Shown here piece after piece: positions 1-5,946 of a DNA stretch of 8,547 nucleotides. Source of the DNA: Planctomycetota bacterium (GTDB taxonomy: Bacteria; Planctomycetota; UBA1135; UBA2386). Numbering within the stretch: the stretch's first letter is position 1; each line of letters begins with the position of its first letter. The notes under the pieces are model-generated. The model was not told the DNA's origin, did not search any database, and saw only the letters and a list, made by a program, of their open reading frames with translations. The position numbers were made by a program, and so were the translations under genes. The stretch covers positions 1-8,547 of the forward strand of contig JAGQQZ010000554.1 in the NCBI GenBank assembly GCA_020425915.1, in the 5' to 3' direction.

Positions 1-906
1 CGCCTCGTCGACGCGGTACTCGCCATGACACACGAGTTCGACGCCGAACTCCGCCGCCTTCTGCTTCACCAGCGCCTCGAACGGCGGCTCGAGGAACGGT
101 CCGAACAGGTGCAACTCGACGCCTGGCACGTAACGGCAGGCGTAGACCAGGAACATCACACCCTTCGGCTCGACGAGGTTGCCGAACGTACCGATCCGCA
201 ACTTCTCACCTGCCGGAACGGGCTCGCGCTCGTTGCCCTTGACCGGTTCCAGCAGCCCGTGCGGGACGACTTCGAACGCCGCGGGATCCCACGGGAGGTG
301 CGACGCGATCCGATTCCCCGACGTCCGGCTCGGGACGGTCAGGAACTGCGCCGCGCCGACCTCGGCACGCATCTCGGCGTCGCGTAGCACGAGGTGCTCC
401 CGACACCAGTCGTCCGTCATCGCCAGACCGAGCGCGCAGCAGTGCGCACACGAGTCACGGCTGGCGCCGCTCGGGCACTCGATCCCGTCCGGCGGCGAAC
501 GGAAGAAGCGCGGACACGTCGTCCAGACGTCGTGGAGCGTCGCGACCGCAGCGCGCCCGGCCGCGCGCGCGGAACGCACGAGTCGATCGGTCAACGTCGA
601 CCAGTGGTGCACGTGGACGACGTCGACGGACTCCGCGTCGCACAATTCGTCGAACACCCGCTGCAGTCGCGGCCGCTCGATGCTGAGTCCGTAGCCCTCG
701 TCGGTCGTCCGCTTGAGCCGCCTGACGTCGAGCCCCCCGGTCGACTCGCGTTCGACGTCGACGCCCACGTGCGGCGCATCCGAGCCGGCGATCACCACGA
801 CCTCGACACCGCGCGTCTCGAGCGCGCGCGCGAGCGACGCGGTGACGAGTTCGGTGCCACCCGTGAACTCGGGCGGGAAGTTCGGACACACCAGTGCGAC
901 CTTCAC
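1..906 (-). CDS. GT4-family glycosyltransferase, C-terminal part missing (runs off left edge)
   Basis: This is the first 302 codons of a cytoplasmic, probably membrane-associated GT-B glycosyltransferase that would transfer a sugar from an activated nucleotide donor to a growing glycan. It opens with the typical GT4 N-terminus, KVALVCPNFPPEFTGGTE (residues 2-19), where the glycine-rich loop is followed by an amphipathic helix. Further marks are VDVVHVHHW (94-102), TLHDVWTTCPR (123-133), VPSR (191-194), the VVPHG strand (213-217) and IGTFGNLVEPKG (238-249), which begins the donor-binding domain. The EX7E donor motif would lie outside the window. A cysteine-rich insertion follows HDVW, with Cys at 131, 144, 153, 156, 157 and 168. 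The GTG start at 906 is chosen because the stop of the upstream GT2 gene overlaps it (GTGA) and GGAG lies 8 bases upstream. It is the last gene of the operon visible here. The family is clear; donor and acceptor are unknown. Confidence 0.88.
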   Translation of the reverse strand, partial: MKVALVCPNFPPEFTGGTELVTASLARALETRGVEVVVIAGSDAPHVGVDVERESTGGLDVRRLKRTTDEGYGLSIERPRLQRVFDELCDAESVDVVHVHHWSTLTDRLVRSARAAGRAAVATLHDVWTTCPRFFRSPPDGIECPSGASRDSCAHCCALGLAMTDDWCREHLVLRDAEMRAEVGAAQFLTVPSRTSGNRIASHLPWDPAAFEVVPHGLLEPVKGNEREPVPAGEKLRIGTFGNLVEPKGVMFLVYACRYVPGVELHLFGPFLEPPFEALVKQKAAEFGVELVCHGEYRVDEA

Positions 907-1832
907 CCGAGCGGCTCCATGATCTGGCCGATGACCTCGCGCAGATGACCGAGTTCGGCGCTGCGCCGGCCTGGATCGGTCTTCGTGCGCCGCTTGATCG
1001 CGAGCTTCTCCTCGAACGCGCGCCAGCGCACGACCAGCCGCAGCAGCGGCAGGACCCAATCACCGTAGTGCTTGCGGTAGTAGGCCATGCGATTGCGGTG
1101 CCACATCGTGACGAACGCGGCGAACGACTTCGTCGACGCACCTTCGTGGTGCATGACCTCCGCCTCGGCGAAGTACCGAATCCGTCTGCCCGACCGCCAC
1201 AGCCGGCGGCACAGGTCGACGTCGTTGAAGAACAGCCAAAGCTCCTCGTCGAGACCGCCGACCTGCTCGTACTCGGCGCGGTGCATGACGAGGCACGCAC
1301 CCGGCGGCTGATCGACGTCACGACTGCTGCGGTGGTCGAAGCCGCGCATGAAGTAGCGGTCCTGGATCCACTTGCCCGGCGGGAACTTGCCCCAGATCGT
1401 GTCGAACACGATCGCGGTCAGGAGGCCGGGGAACCGCATGCAGGCGGTCTGGATCGAGCCGTCCGGACTGACGAGTCGCGGCCCGACGGCGCCGTACCCC
1501 GGATGCTGCTCGAGGAACTCGACGAGCTGGTCGAGCGCCCCCGGTCGCACCTCGGTGTCGGAGTTCAGCAGACAGACGAACTTCCCCTCGGCGATCCGCA
1601 CGCCCTGGTTGTTGCCGCCGCTGTAGCCGCGGTTCTCCTCGTTCCGCACCAGCACGACCTCGGGATACGCCTCGGCGATCGCGTCCGCGGAACCGTCGTG
1701 GCTCGCGTTGTCGATGACGATGATCTCACGCAGCTGTCGCGTCGGGTCCGCGCGCAGTGCACCCAGGCACGCGAGCGTCAGTTCCTTCGTGTTCCACGAC
1801 AACACGACGACCGACAGCACGGGCGCGGTCAC
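903..1832 (-). CDS. GT2-family glycosyltransferase, WbbL/rhamnosyltransferase-like
   Basis: This 309-residue GT-A glycosyltransferase probably adds a sugar, possibly rhamnose, during synthesis of a surface polysaccharide at the inner face of the cytoplasmic membrane. Visible family marks in order are LSVVVLSWN (6-14), IIVIDNASHDGS (37-48), RNEENRGYSGGNNQG (63-77), the DxD-equivalent LLNSDTEV (88-95), VGPRLVSPDGSIQ (116-128), QPPGACLVMHR (175-185), the acceptor/base region GGLDEELWLFFNDVDLCRRL (192-211), and HHEGASTKS (228-236) followed by a basic helix. The length is normal for this group. I start it at the GTG at 1832, not at an in-frame ATG at 1982. The extra 50 residues would lie wholly inside the previous gene and read as arginine-rich shadow sequence. 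The GTG also has a GGAGG 7 bases upstream and overlaps the previous stop by 4 bases. Exact sugar specificity cannot be read from sequence. Confidence 0.93.
   Translation of the reverse strand: MTAPVLSVVVLSWNTKELTLACLGALRADPTRQLREIIVIDNASHDGSADAIAEAYPEVVLVRNEENRGYSGGNNQGVRIAEGKFVCLLNSDTEVRPGALDQLVEFLEQHPGYGAVGPRLVSPDGSIQTACMRFPGLLTAIVFDTIWGKFPPGKWIQDRYFMRGFDHRSSRDVDQPPGACLVMHRAEYEQVGGLDEELWLFFNDVDLCRRLWRSGRRIRYFAEAEVMHHEGASTKSFAAFVTMWHRNRMAYYRKHYGDWVLPLLRLVVRWRAFEEKLAIKRRTKTDPGRRSAELGHLREVIGQIMEPLG
915..918 (-). promoter_or_regulatory. Shine-Dalgarno site of the GT4 gene
   Basis: GGAG on the minus strand lies 8 bases before the GTG at 906, inside the last codons of the preceding GT2 gene. It supports the GTG start and suggests translational coupling with the upstream gene. 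Confidence 0.5.
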
Positions 1833-3091
1833 TCGTCGACCTCCATGGGTCGGAACACCTGAGGTGACACGTGCGTGTAGCGGTAGACGCCGATCACCCG
1901 CTGCGACGGATCTCGCACGTCGACGACGCGGAAGTAGTAGGTCGTCGGGCCGAAGCCCTTGAACATCGAGTCCTCGGGGCACCAGCGGTCACCGCTGCCG
2001 AACGCTCCACCGGCGAGGTAGAAGTACGGATCCAGCGCGAACTCGATCAGCACCCGGTCGTAGCTGCGATCGAACTTCAGCACCGGCTTCTCGCAGTGGC
2101 TACCGATGTCGATCAAGTCCGGGTACGGGTCGAACTTCTTGCGCTTCTCGGCCCAGTTCGAACGAAGGAACCGCTGCACCGCGTCGTACACCCACTGTCC
2201 GACGAGGCCGTACCACTTGCGGTAGTAGCGCCGACGACTCGTCCAGTATCGCTCGAGCGCCGCGGAGAACTCGACCTGACCGGAGCGGTTGTAGAGGTGC
2301 ACGACCGGGCAGCCGTGGATCTGCACGACGCGCTTGCCCGCACGCTGCACTCGGCGCGAGAGGTCCGTGTCCTCGTAGTAGAGCGGGAAGCGCTCGTCGA
2401 AGAAGTCGATCTCGTCGATGAACGTCTTCCGCATCAGGAAGAAGCAGCCGGACAACATCGGCATGTCGACGTCGCCCCGCGCGTCCCAGACGTCGACGGC
2501 CCCGCGCGTGCGCTTGCGCGAGTATCGGTAGAGCCACCGGCGACTGACCGCCGCGAGCGCGAGCCCGATCAGGTCACGAATCGTCGGCAGGATGTTCGGC
2601 GGCAGCCGAGCGGTCAGCCCCTCGTCCCAGTAGATCTCGGGCAGTCCGGCGCCGATCGACTCGTCGCCCTCCATCGCACGGAGCAGACGGTCGATCGTCT
2701 CGGTCTTGACGAGGACGTCCGGGTTGCTGACCAGGATCCAGTCGCCGGTCGCGTACTTCAGCGCGAGGTTCATCCCCTTGCTGTAGCCGCCGTTCTCGTC
2801 ATGCAGGATCAGTTGGCCGCCGTCGAACCCGGCGATCAGCTCGCGCAACTCGGCGATCGCGGCCTCGTCCTGCTCGGGCGAGGCGTTGTCGACGAGGATC
2901 AGCTCGACCTCCATCGGCGAACCGTCGGCGTGGTGCGGACGGTGCTCCGAGAACGAGCGGACGGCCTGCACGCACTCGAACCACGACCGGTAGTTGACGA
3001 CGAGGATCGAGAGGCGCGGCTTCACCACCACTCCATCGGAATCACGACCGGAGTCCAGCAACGCTGTTTCGGATGCGTCGGAATCCACCAT
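1829..3091 (-). CDS. GT2-family glycosyltransferase with extra C-terminal module
   Basis: This 420-residue protein has a GT-A glycosyltransferase domain at about residues 26-310. Marks are LSILVVNYRSW (27-37), LILVDNASPEQD (64-75), DENGGYSKGMNLA (98-110), the DxD-equivalent VSNPDV (121-126), MLSGCFFLMRK (212-222), FDERFPLYYEDTDLSRRV (231-248) and CPVVHLYNRSG (261-271). Residues 167-190 form a hydrophobic then basic segment that could lie on the membrane. About 25 poorly structured residues precede the domain. From about residue 332 a further 90 residues do not belong to the GT2 fold: KPVLKFDRSYDR (335-346), FALDPYFYLAGGAFGSGDRW (351-370), GPTTYYFRVVDVRD (381-394). They read as beta-strand-rich and are unassigned. 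The ATG at 3091 is preceded by GAGG at 3102-3105, directly after the lipoprotein stop. The enzyme probably works with its two operon partners on one glycan; the substrate is unknown. Confidence 0.92.
   Translation of the reverse strand: MVDSDASETALLDSGRDSDGVVVKPRLSILVVNYRSWFECVQAVRSFSEHRPHHADGSPMEVELILVDNASPEQDEAAIAELRELIAGFDGGQLILHDENGGYSKGMNLALKYATGDWILVSNPDVLVKTETIDRLLRAMEGDESIGAGLPEIYWDEGLTARLPPNILPTIRDLIGLALAAVSRRWLYRYSRKRTRGAVDVWDARGDVDMPMLSGCFFLMRKTFIDEIDFFDERFPLYYEDTDLSRRVQRAGKRVVQIHGCPVVHLYNRSGQVEFSAALERYWTSRRRYYRKWYGLVGQWVYDAVQRFLRSNWAEKRKKFDPYPDLIDIGSHCEKPVLKFDRSYDRVLIEFALDPYFYLAGGAFGSGDRWCPEDSMFKGFGPTTYYFRVVDVRDPSQRVIGVYRYTHVSPQVFRPMEVDE
1840..1844 (-). promoter_or_regulatory. Shine-Dalgarno site of the second GT2 gene
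   Basis: GGAGG on the minus strand lies 7 bases before the GTG at 1832. It is the best ribosome-binding site in the window, and it decides the GTG start over the longer ATG option at 1982. Confidence 0.6.
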
Positions 3092-3107
3092 CGCACCGGG
3101 ACCTCGC

Positions 3108-3575
3108 TCAGCGCCGCTCGTGCGTCGGCGTCACGCCGACCGCCTGTCCGAACCGCACACGCAGCTTGCCGAGCAGGATCTCCTCTTTGGTCACGTCCTG
3201 GCCGGCGTCCGACCAGTCGTCCTCGGTCGTCGACTGGGTGCTGACACCGATGTCCTTGACGACCTGCTTCTCGACGTAGAACCGGACCTTCCAGCCGGCG
3301 CCGCTGTCGGGCCGCTCGAACTCGCCGTGCAGGCGGACTCGCCCCGGCCGGAACAGCGTCGGACCCGGAACGTGCCGCCACTTCGACACGTAGCGCCGCA
3401 GGCCGCGATCCGTCTTGGCGTCCGGCATGAAGCCCGAGGTCGAGGCCATCTGCGCGAACTGCTCCCAGATCGAATCGAGGGAGTCCTCACGATCGATCTC
3501 TCGCCATTGCACGGGCGCCGCGCAAGCGGCGCACAGGAGCGCGAACGCCACGAATCCGTAGTTCTTGCCAGGCAT
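3108..3575 (-). CDS. Predicted small lipoprotein, function unknown
   Basis: This 155-residue protein has an export signal: Lys4, a hydrophobic stretch at about 6-17 (YGFVAFALLCAA), then Cys18, a probable lipidation site. The lipobox, read as LLCAAC, is imperfect because position -3 is Cys, so signal peptidase I cleavage remains possible. The mature part is mixed in charge. It has a tryptophan-containing helix near DSIWEQF, a strand-rich centre (FRPGRVRLHGEFERP, then GWKVRFYVEKQVVKD) and an acidic DDWSDAGQD segment before a last strand, LGKLRVRFG. I recognise no family. An in-frame start at 3755 would add 60 low-complexity residues antisense to the divergent phosphatase and place the signal peptide inside the protein; I reject it in favour of ATG 3575. 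It is the first gene of the glycosyltransferase operon, 16 bases before the GT2 gene. A role in export or anchoring of the glycan is a guess from position only. Confidence 0.72.
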   Translation of the reverse strand: MPGKNYGFVAFALLCAACAAPVQWREIDREDSLDSIWEQFAQMASTSGFMPDAKTDRGLRRYVSKWRHVPGPTLFRPGRVRLHGEFERPDSGAGWKVRFYVEKQVVKDIGVSTQSTTEDDWSDAGQDVTKEEILLGKLRVRFGQAVGVTPTHERR

Positions 3576-3607
3576 CGGGCCGCCAAACGAACCGAGGGAC
3601 GGGGTTC

Positions 3608-3613
3608 TGTCAA
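3608..3613 (-). promoter_or_regulatory. Candidate -35 box for the lipoprotein/glycosyltransferase operon
   Basis: The minus strand reads TTGACA, a perfect match to the sigma-70 -35 consensus, 32 bases before the ATG at 3575. No good -10 box is seen 16-18 bases downstream (TCGTTT at 3590-3585 matches only two positions). The promoter is therefore tentative. If it is real, the transcript would have a very short leader. Confidence 0.3.
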
Positions 3614-3662
3614 CACACCGACCGGATCTGGGCGTCGAGGGCGAGTCCCGACCGTGCGCGGA

Positions 3663-3689
3663 GGACCCGCGGTCCCTACACTCCCGCGG
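3663..3689 (+). repeat. Short palindrome and paired CCCGCGG repeats around the candidate -10 box
   Basis: GGACC-CGC-GGTCC is a perfect 5-base-arm inverted repeat at 3663-3675. CCCGCGG occurs at 3666-3672 and again at 3683-3689, bracketing the TACACT hexamer with a 17-base period. This placement suits a repressor site, but such short GC-rich repeats arise easily by chance in this base composition. Confidence 0.25.
3677..3682 (+). promoter_or_regulatory. Candidate -10 box of the phosphatase-trkH-MFS run
   Basis: TACACT matches TATAAT at four of six positions, including the key T1, A2 and T6. It ends 11 bases before the ATG at 3694, so the transcript would have almost no leader, which fits the absence of a Shine-Dalgarno sequence. 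No -35 box is visible at the usual distance. Confidence 0.35.
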
Positions 3690-3693
3690 CTCC

Positions 3694-4329
3694 ATGCCCG
3701 CTCGCACGCTGCTGTTCGACCTCGACGGAACCCTCGTCGATTCGCTCGCCGACATCGCAGCGAGCGCGAATCACGTCCGTGGGGTGGCCGGACTCGCCCC
3801 GGTCGACCTCGATCGCGCCCGCACGATGGTCGGCGACGGCGCGCGCAAGCTCGTCGAACGGGCGATCGCGGGGAATCCGCGCGGCTTCGGTCCGGATGAC
3901 GTGTGGGGCGACTACCTCGCACACCATGAGGTCCAGTGCACGGGGACCGTCGCGCTCTATCCGGGAGTCGAGGAGTTCCTCGACCGGGAGCTCGCGGCCG
4001 GCACGCGCATGGCGATCGTCACCAACAAGCCCGAGCGGTTCGCGCGGAGGATCTCGGCCCATCTGGGCCTCGATCGGTGGATGGCCGTTCTCGTCGGCGG
4101 CGACACCACGAGCGAGCGCAAGCCGTCGCCGGCGCCGCTCCGACATGCGCTCGATGCACTCGGTTCGCGAACGCCGGCCACGATGATCGGCGACGGCCCG
4201 CAGGACATCCGCGCCGGCAAGGCCGCGGGCCTGCGCACGATCGGTGTGCTGTTCGGCTTCCACGAGCCCGCCACGCTGCACGCCGAGAACGCGGATGAAT
4301 ACTGGATCCGCTTCGGCGAGTCGGTCTAG
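3694..4329 (+). CDS. HAD-superfamily phosphatase, phosphoglycolate-phosphatase type
   Basis: This 211-residue cytoplasmic hydrolase would remove phosphate from a small phosphorylated metabolite, plausibly 2-phosphoglycolate. All four HAD motifs are present. Motif I is FDLDGTLVDS (8-17), with nucleophile Asp9 and acid/base Asp11. Motif II is IVTNKP (108-113), with Thr110. The motif III lysine is in SERKPSPAPL (140-149), Lys143. Motif IV is MIGDGPQDIRAGKAAG (164-179), with Mg-binding Asp167 and Asp171. A four-helix cap follows motif I, as in subclass IA enzymes such as Gph and PpaX. The ATG at 3694 places motif I at the normal distance from the N-terminus. An in-frame start at 3565 would overlap the divergent gene and add non-family residues. 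It begins the rightward run, 36 bases before trkH. Family is certain, substrate only probable; 5'-nucleotidase or pyrophosphatase activity cannot be excluded. Confidence 0.92.
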   Translation: MPARTLLFDLDGTLVDSLADIAASANHVRGVAGLAPVDLDRARTMVGDGARKLVERAIAGNPRGFGPDDVWGDYLAHHEVQCTGTVALYPGVEEFLDRELAAGTRMAIVTNKPERFARRISAHLGLDRWMAVLVGGDTTSERKPSPAPLRHALDALGSRTPATMIGDGPQDIRAGKAAGLRTIGVLFGFHEPATLHAENADEYWIRFGESV

Positions 4330-4365
4330 TGGCGTCTCGATGATCGCGCCGGATCCCCTGCTCCG

Positions 4366-5946
4366 ATGAACTTCGCCCAGGTCGCACGCTTGCTCGCCGG
4401 CTTCGCGCTGTTCTTCTCGGTCGTGCAGTGCTGCATGATCGGGATCGCGTGGTTCGAGGTCGTCGAGAACCCGGAGTTCCGGCCCGTCCACGGATTCGTC
4501 TGGGGCGCGGGTGTCGGACTGGCGATCGCGCTCGGGCTCGGGCTGTGGGGACGTGGCGCGAGCCACGAGTTCTTCCGGCGCGAGAGCCTGCTCGTCGTCG
4601 GGCTGGCGTGGTTCGTCGCGGGAGCGCTCGGCGGGATCCCGTTCTGGGCGTCGGGCACCTACGGGACCTACGCGGACGGCATCTTCGAGTGCATCAGCGG
4701 GCTGACGACGACCGGCGCCTCGGTCTGCGGTTCGGGTGACAACCACGCGATCGAGGACCTCCCGCGCTCGATCCTGCTGTGGCGCAGCCTGGTCCAGTGG
4801 ATCGGCGGCATCGGGATCATCCTCGTCTTCATCGTCCTGCTGCCGGCGATGGGCGTGACCGGCAAGAACCTGCTCGCGTCGGAACAGGTCGGGGTGTCGA
4901 ACGACGACATCCGGCCGAGCATGCGACTGCAGGCGCGCTCGCTGTTCCGGCTCTACGTCGGACTGACGGCGTGCCTCGCGCTGATCCTCTGGATCCACGG
5001 CCACTTCACCGGCACGCAGACCGGGTTCGACTCGATCTGCCACGCGTTCACGACGATGGCGACCGGCGGCTTCTCGACCAACAACCTGTCGATCGGCGGA
5101 CTCGACAGCGTGTTCGTCGAGTGCGTGCTGATCGTGTTCATGTTCCTGGCCGGCTCGAACTTCGTCCTGCTGAGCCACGCGATCCGGGGTCGATCGATCG
5201 GCCGGCTGTTCCAGAGTGCCGAGTTCAAGCTGTACCTGAAGCTCGTCATCGGCCTGATCCTCGCGGTCACCCTGATCCTCTGGATCGAGGGCGGCACGAT
5301 GATCGACCACGCGACGACCGACCGCGACTACGACGACCCGCTGCGCTGCCTGCGTGACGCCGCGTTCCAGGTCGTCAGCATCATCACGACGACGGGCTAC
5401 GGCACGGCCGACTTCCAGAACTGGCCGCACGCCGCGGTCATGCTGATCTTCCTGACGATGTTCTTCGGGGGCTGCACGGGCTCGACGGCGGGCGGCTACA
5501 AGATCCTGCGGCTGTTCGTGGTCGGCCGACTGCTGAGCTTCACGGCGCGCAAGTTCATCCGACCCAAGAGCGTCGAGAAGCTCAAGCTCGACGACGACGT
5601 CGTGCCGAACAGCGTCGTGTCGTCGATCCTGGCATTGTTCGTGATGTGGGTGTCGCTGACGTTCTTCGGCGGCGTCGCGCTCTCGTTCGTCGACGGCCTG
5701 AGCTTCAGCTCGGCGCTGTCGACCAGCCTCTCGATGATGAGCTGCGTCGGCCCGGCGATCTCGGAGGTCGTGCCGACCGGCCCGGGCACCTTCGAGACCG
5801 TTTGGCCGATCAACGTGGGGCCGTACGGCGGCTTCGGTGACCTCCCGTCCTGGGCCAAGCTCGTCGCCGCGTTCGAGATGGTGCTGGGTCGCCTCGAGAT
5901 CCTCGCGCCGATCGTCCTGTTCGCCCCCGGGACCTGGCGGCGGTGA
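4366..5946 (+). CDS. trkH: TrkH-family potassium uptake protein (membrane subunit)
   Basis: This 526-residue integral membrane protein forms the K+ translocation pore of a Trk/Ktr system, built from four membrane-pore-loop-membrane repeats. The filter loops are visible: SGLTTTGAS (111-119), FTTMATGGFST (228-238), ITTTGYGTADF (340-350) and a more divergent fourth, SMMSCVGPAIS (456-466). Further family marks are LVQWIGGIGIILV (142-154), the basic FGGCTGSTAGGYKILR stretch (367-382) and the C-terminal EMVLGRLEILAPIVLF (504-519). It is slightly longer than typical TrkH. Transport normally needs a cytoplasmic NAD/nucleotide-binding partner (TrkA/KtrA), and none is encoded in the window. The ATG at 4366 has no good Shine-Dalgarno sequence, but it begins at the first hydrophobic segment as expected. 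The stop overlaps the next gene by 4 bases. Confidence 0.95.
   Translation: MNFAQVARLLAGFALFFSVVQCCMIGIAWFEVVENPEFRPVHGFVWGAGVGLAIALGLGLWGRGASHEFFRRESLLVVGLAWFVAGALGGIPFWASGTYGTYADGIFECISGLTTTGASVCGSGDNHAIEDLPRSILLWRSLVQWIGGIGIILVFIVLLPAMGVTGKNLLASEQVGVSNDDIRPSMRLQARSLFRLYVGLTACLALILWIHGHFTGTQTGFDSICHAFTTMATGGFSTNNLSIGGLDSVFVECVLIVFMFLAGSNFVLLSHAIRGRSIGRLFQSAEFKLYLKLVIGLILAVTLILWIEGGTMIDHATTDRDYDDPLRCLRDAAFQVVSIITTTGYGTADFQNWPHAAVMLIFLTMFFGGCTGSTAGGYKILRLFVVGRLLSFTARKFIRPKSVEKLKLDDDVVPNSVVSSILALFVMWVSLTFFGGVALSFVDGLSFSSALSTSLSMMSCVGPAISEVVPTGPGTFETVWPINVGPYGGFGDLPSWAKLVAAFEMVLGRLEILAPIVLFAPGTWRR

Larger units (their letters stand above)
3576..3693. promoter_or_regulatory. Divergent intergenic control region
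   Basis: This 118-base gap separates the leftward lipoprotein/glycosyltransferase operon from the rightward phosphatase/transporter run, so promoters for both should lie here. Visible candidates are a perfect TTGACA on the minus strand and a TACACT hexamer on the plus strand with short repeats around it. No strong Shine-Dalgarno sequence precedes either start codon. Confidence 0.6.

Noticed and set aside
1833..1982. A 50-residue N-terminal extension of the 309-residue GT2 enzyme from an ATG at 1982
   Set aside because: It lies wholly in the preceding gene and is Arg-rich shadow sequence. The GTG at 1832 has GGAGG 7 bases upstream.
1871..3244. A 457-codon plus-strand frame opposite the 420-residue GT2 gene
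   Set aside because: Val/Arg/Asp/Leu-rich shadow translation. The minus strand carries clear GT2 motifs over the same bases.
3576..3755. A 60-residue N-terminal extension of the lipoprotein from an ATG at 3755
   Set aside because: It would bury the signal peptide inside the protein and run antisense through the start of the phosphatase gene, including its DLDGT motif.
3676..5430. A 584-codon open frame on the minus strand opposite the phosphatase and trkH genes
   Set aside because: Its product is rich in Arg, Asp, Glu and Gln with no domain or hydrophobic core. It mirrors the codon pattern of well-recognised plus-strand genes, as expected in high-GC DNA.
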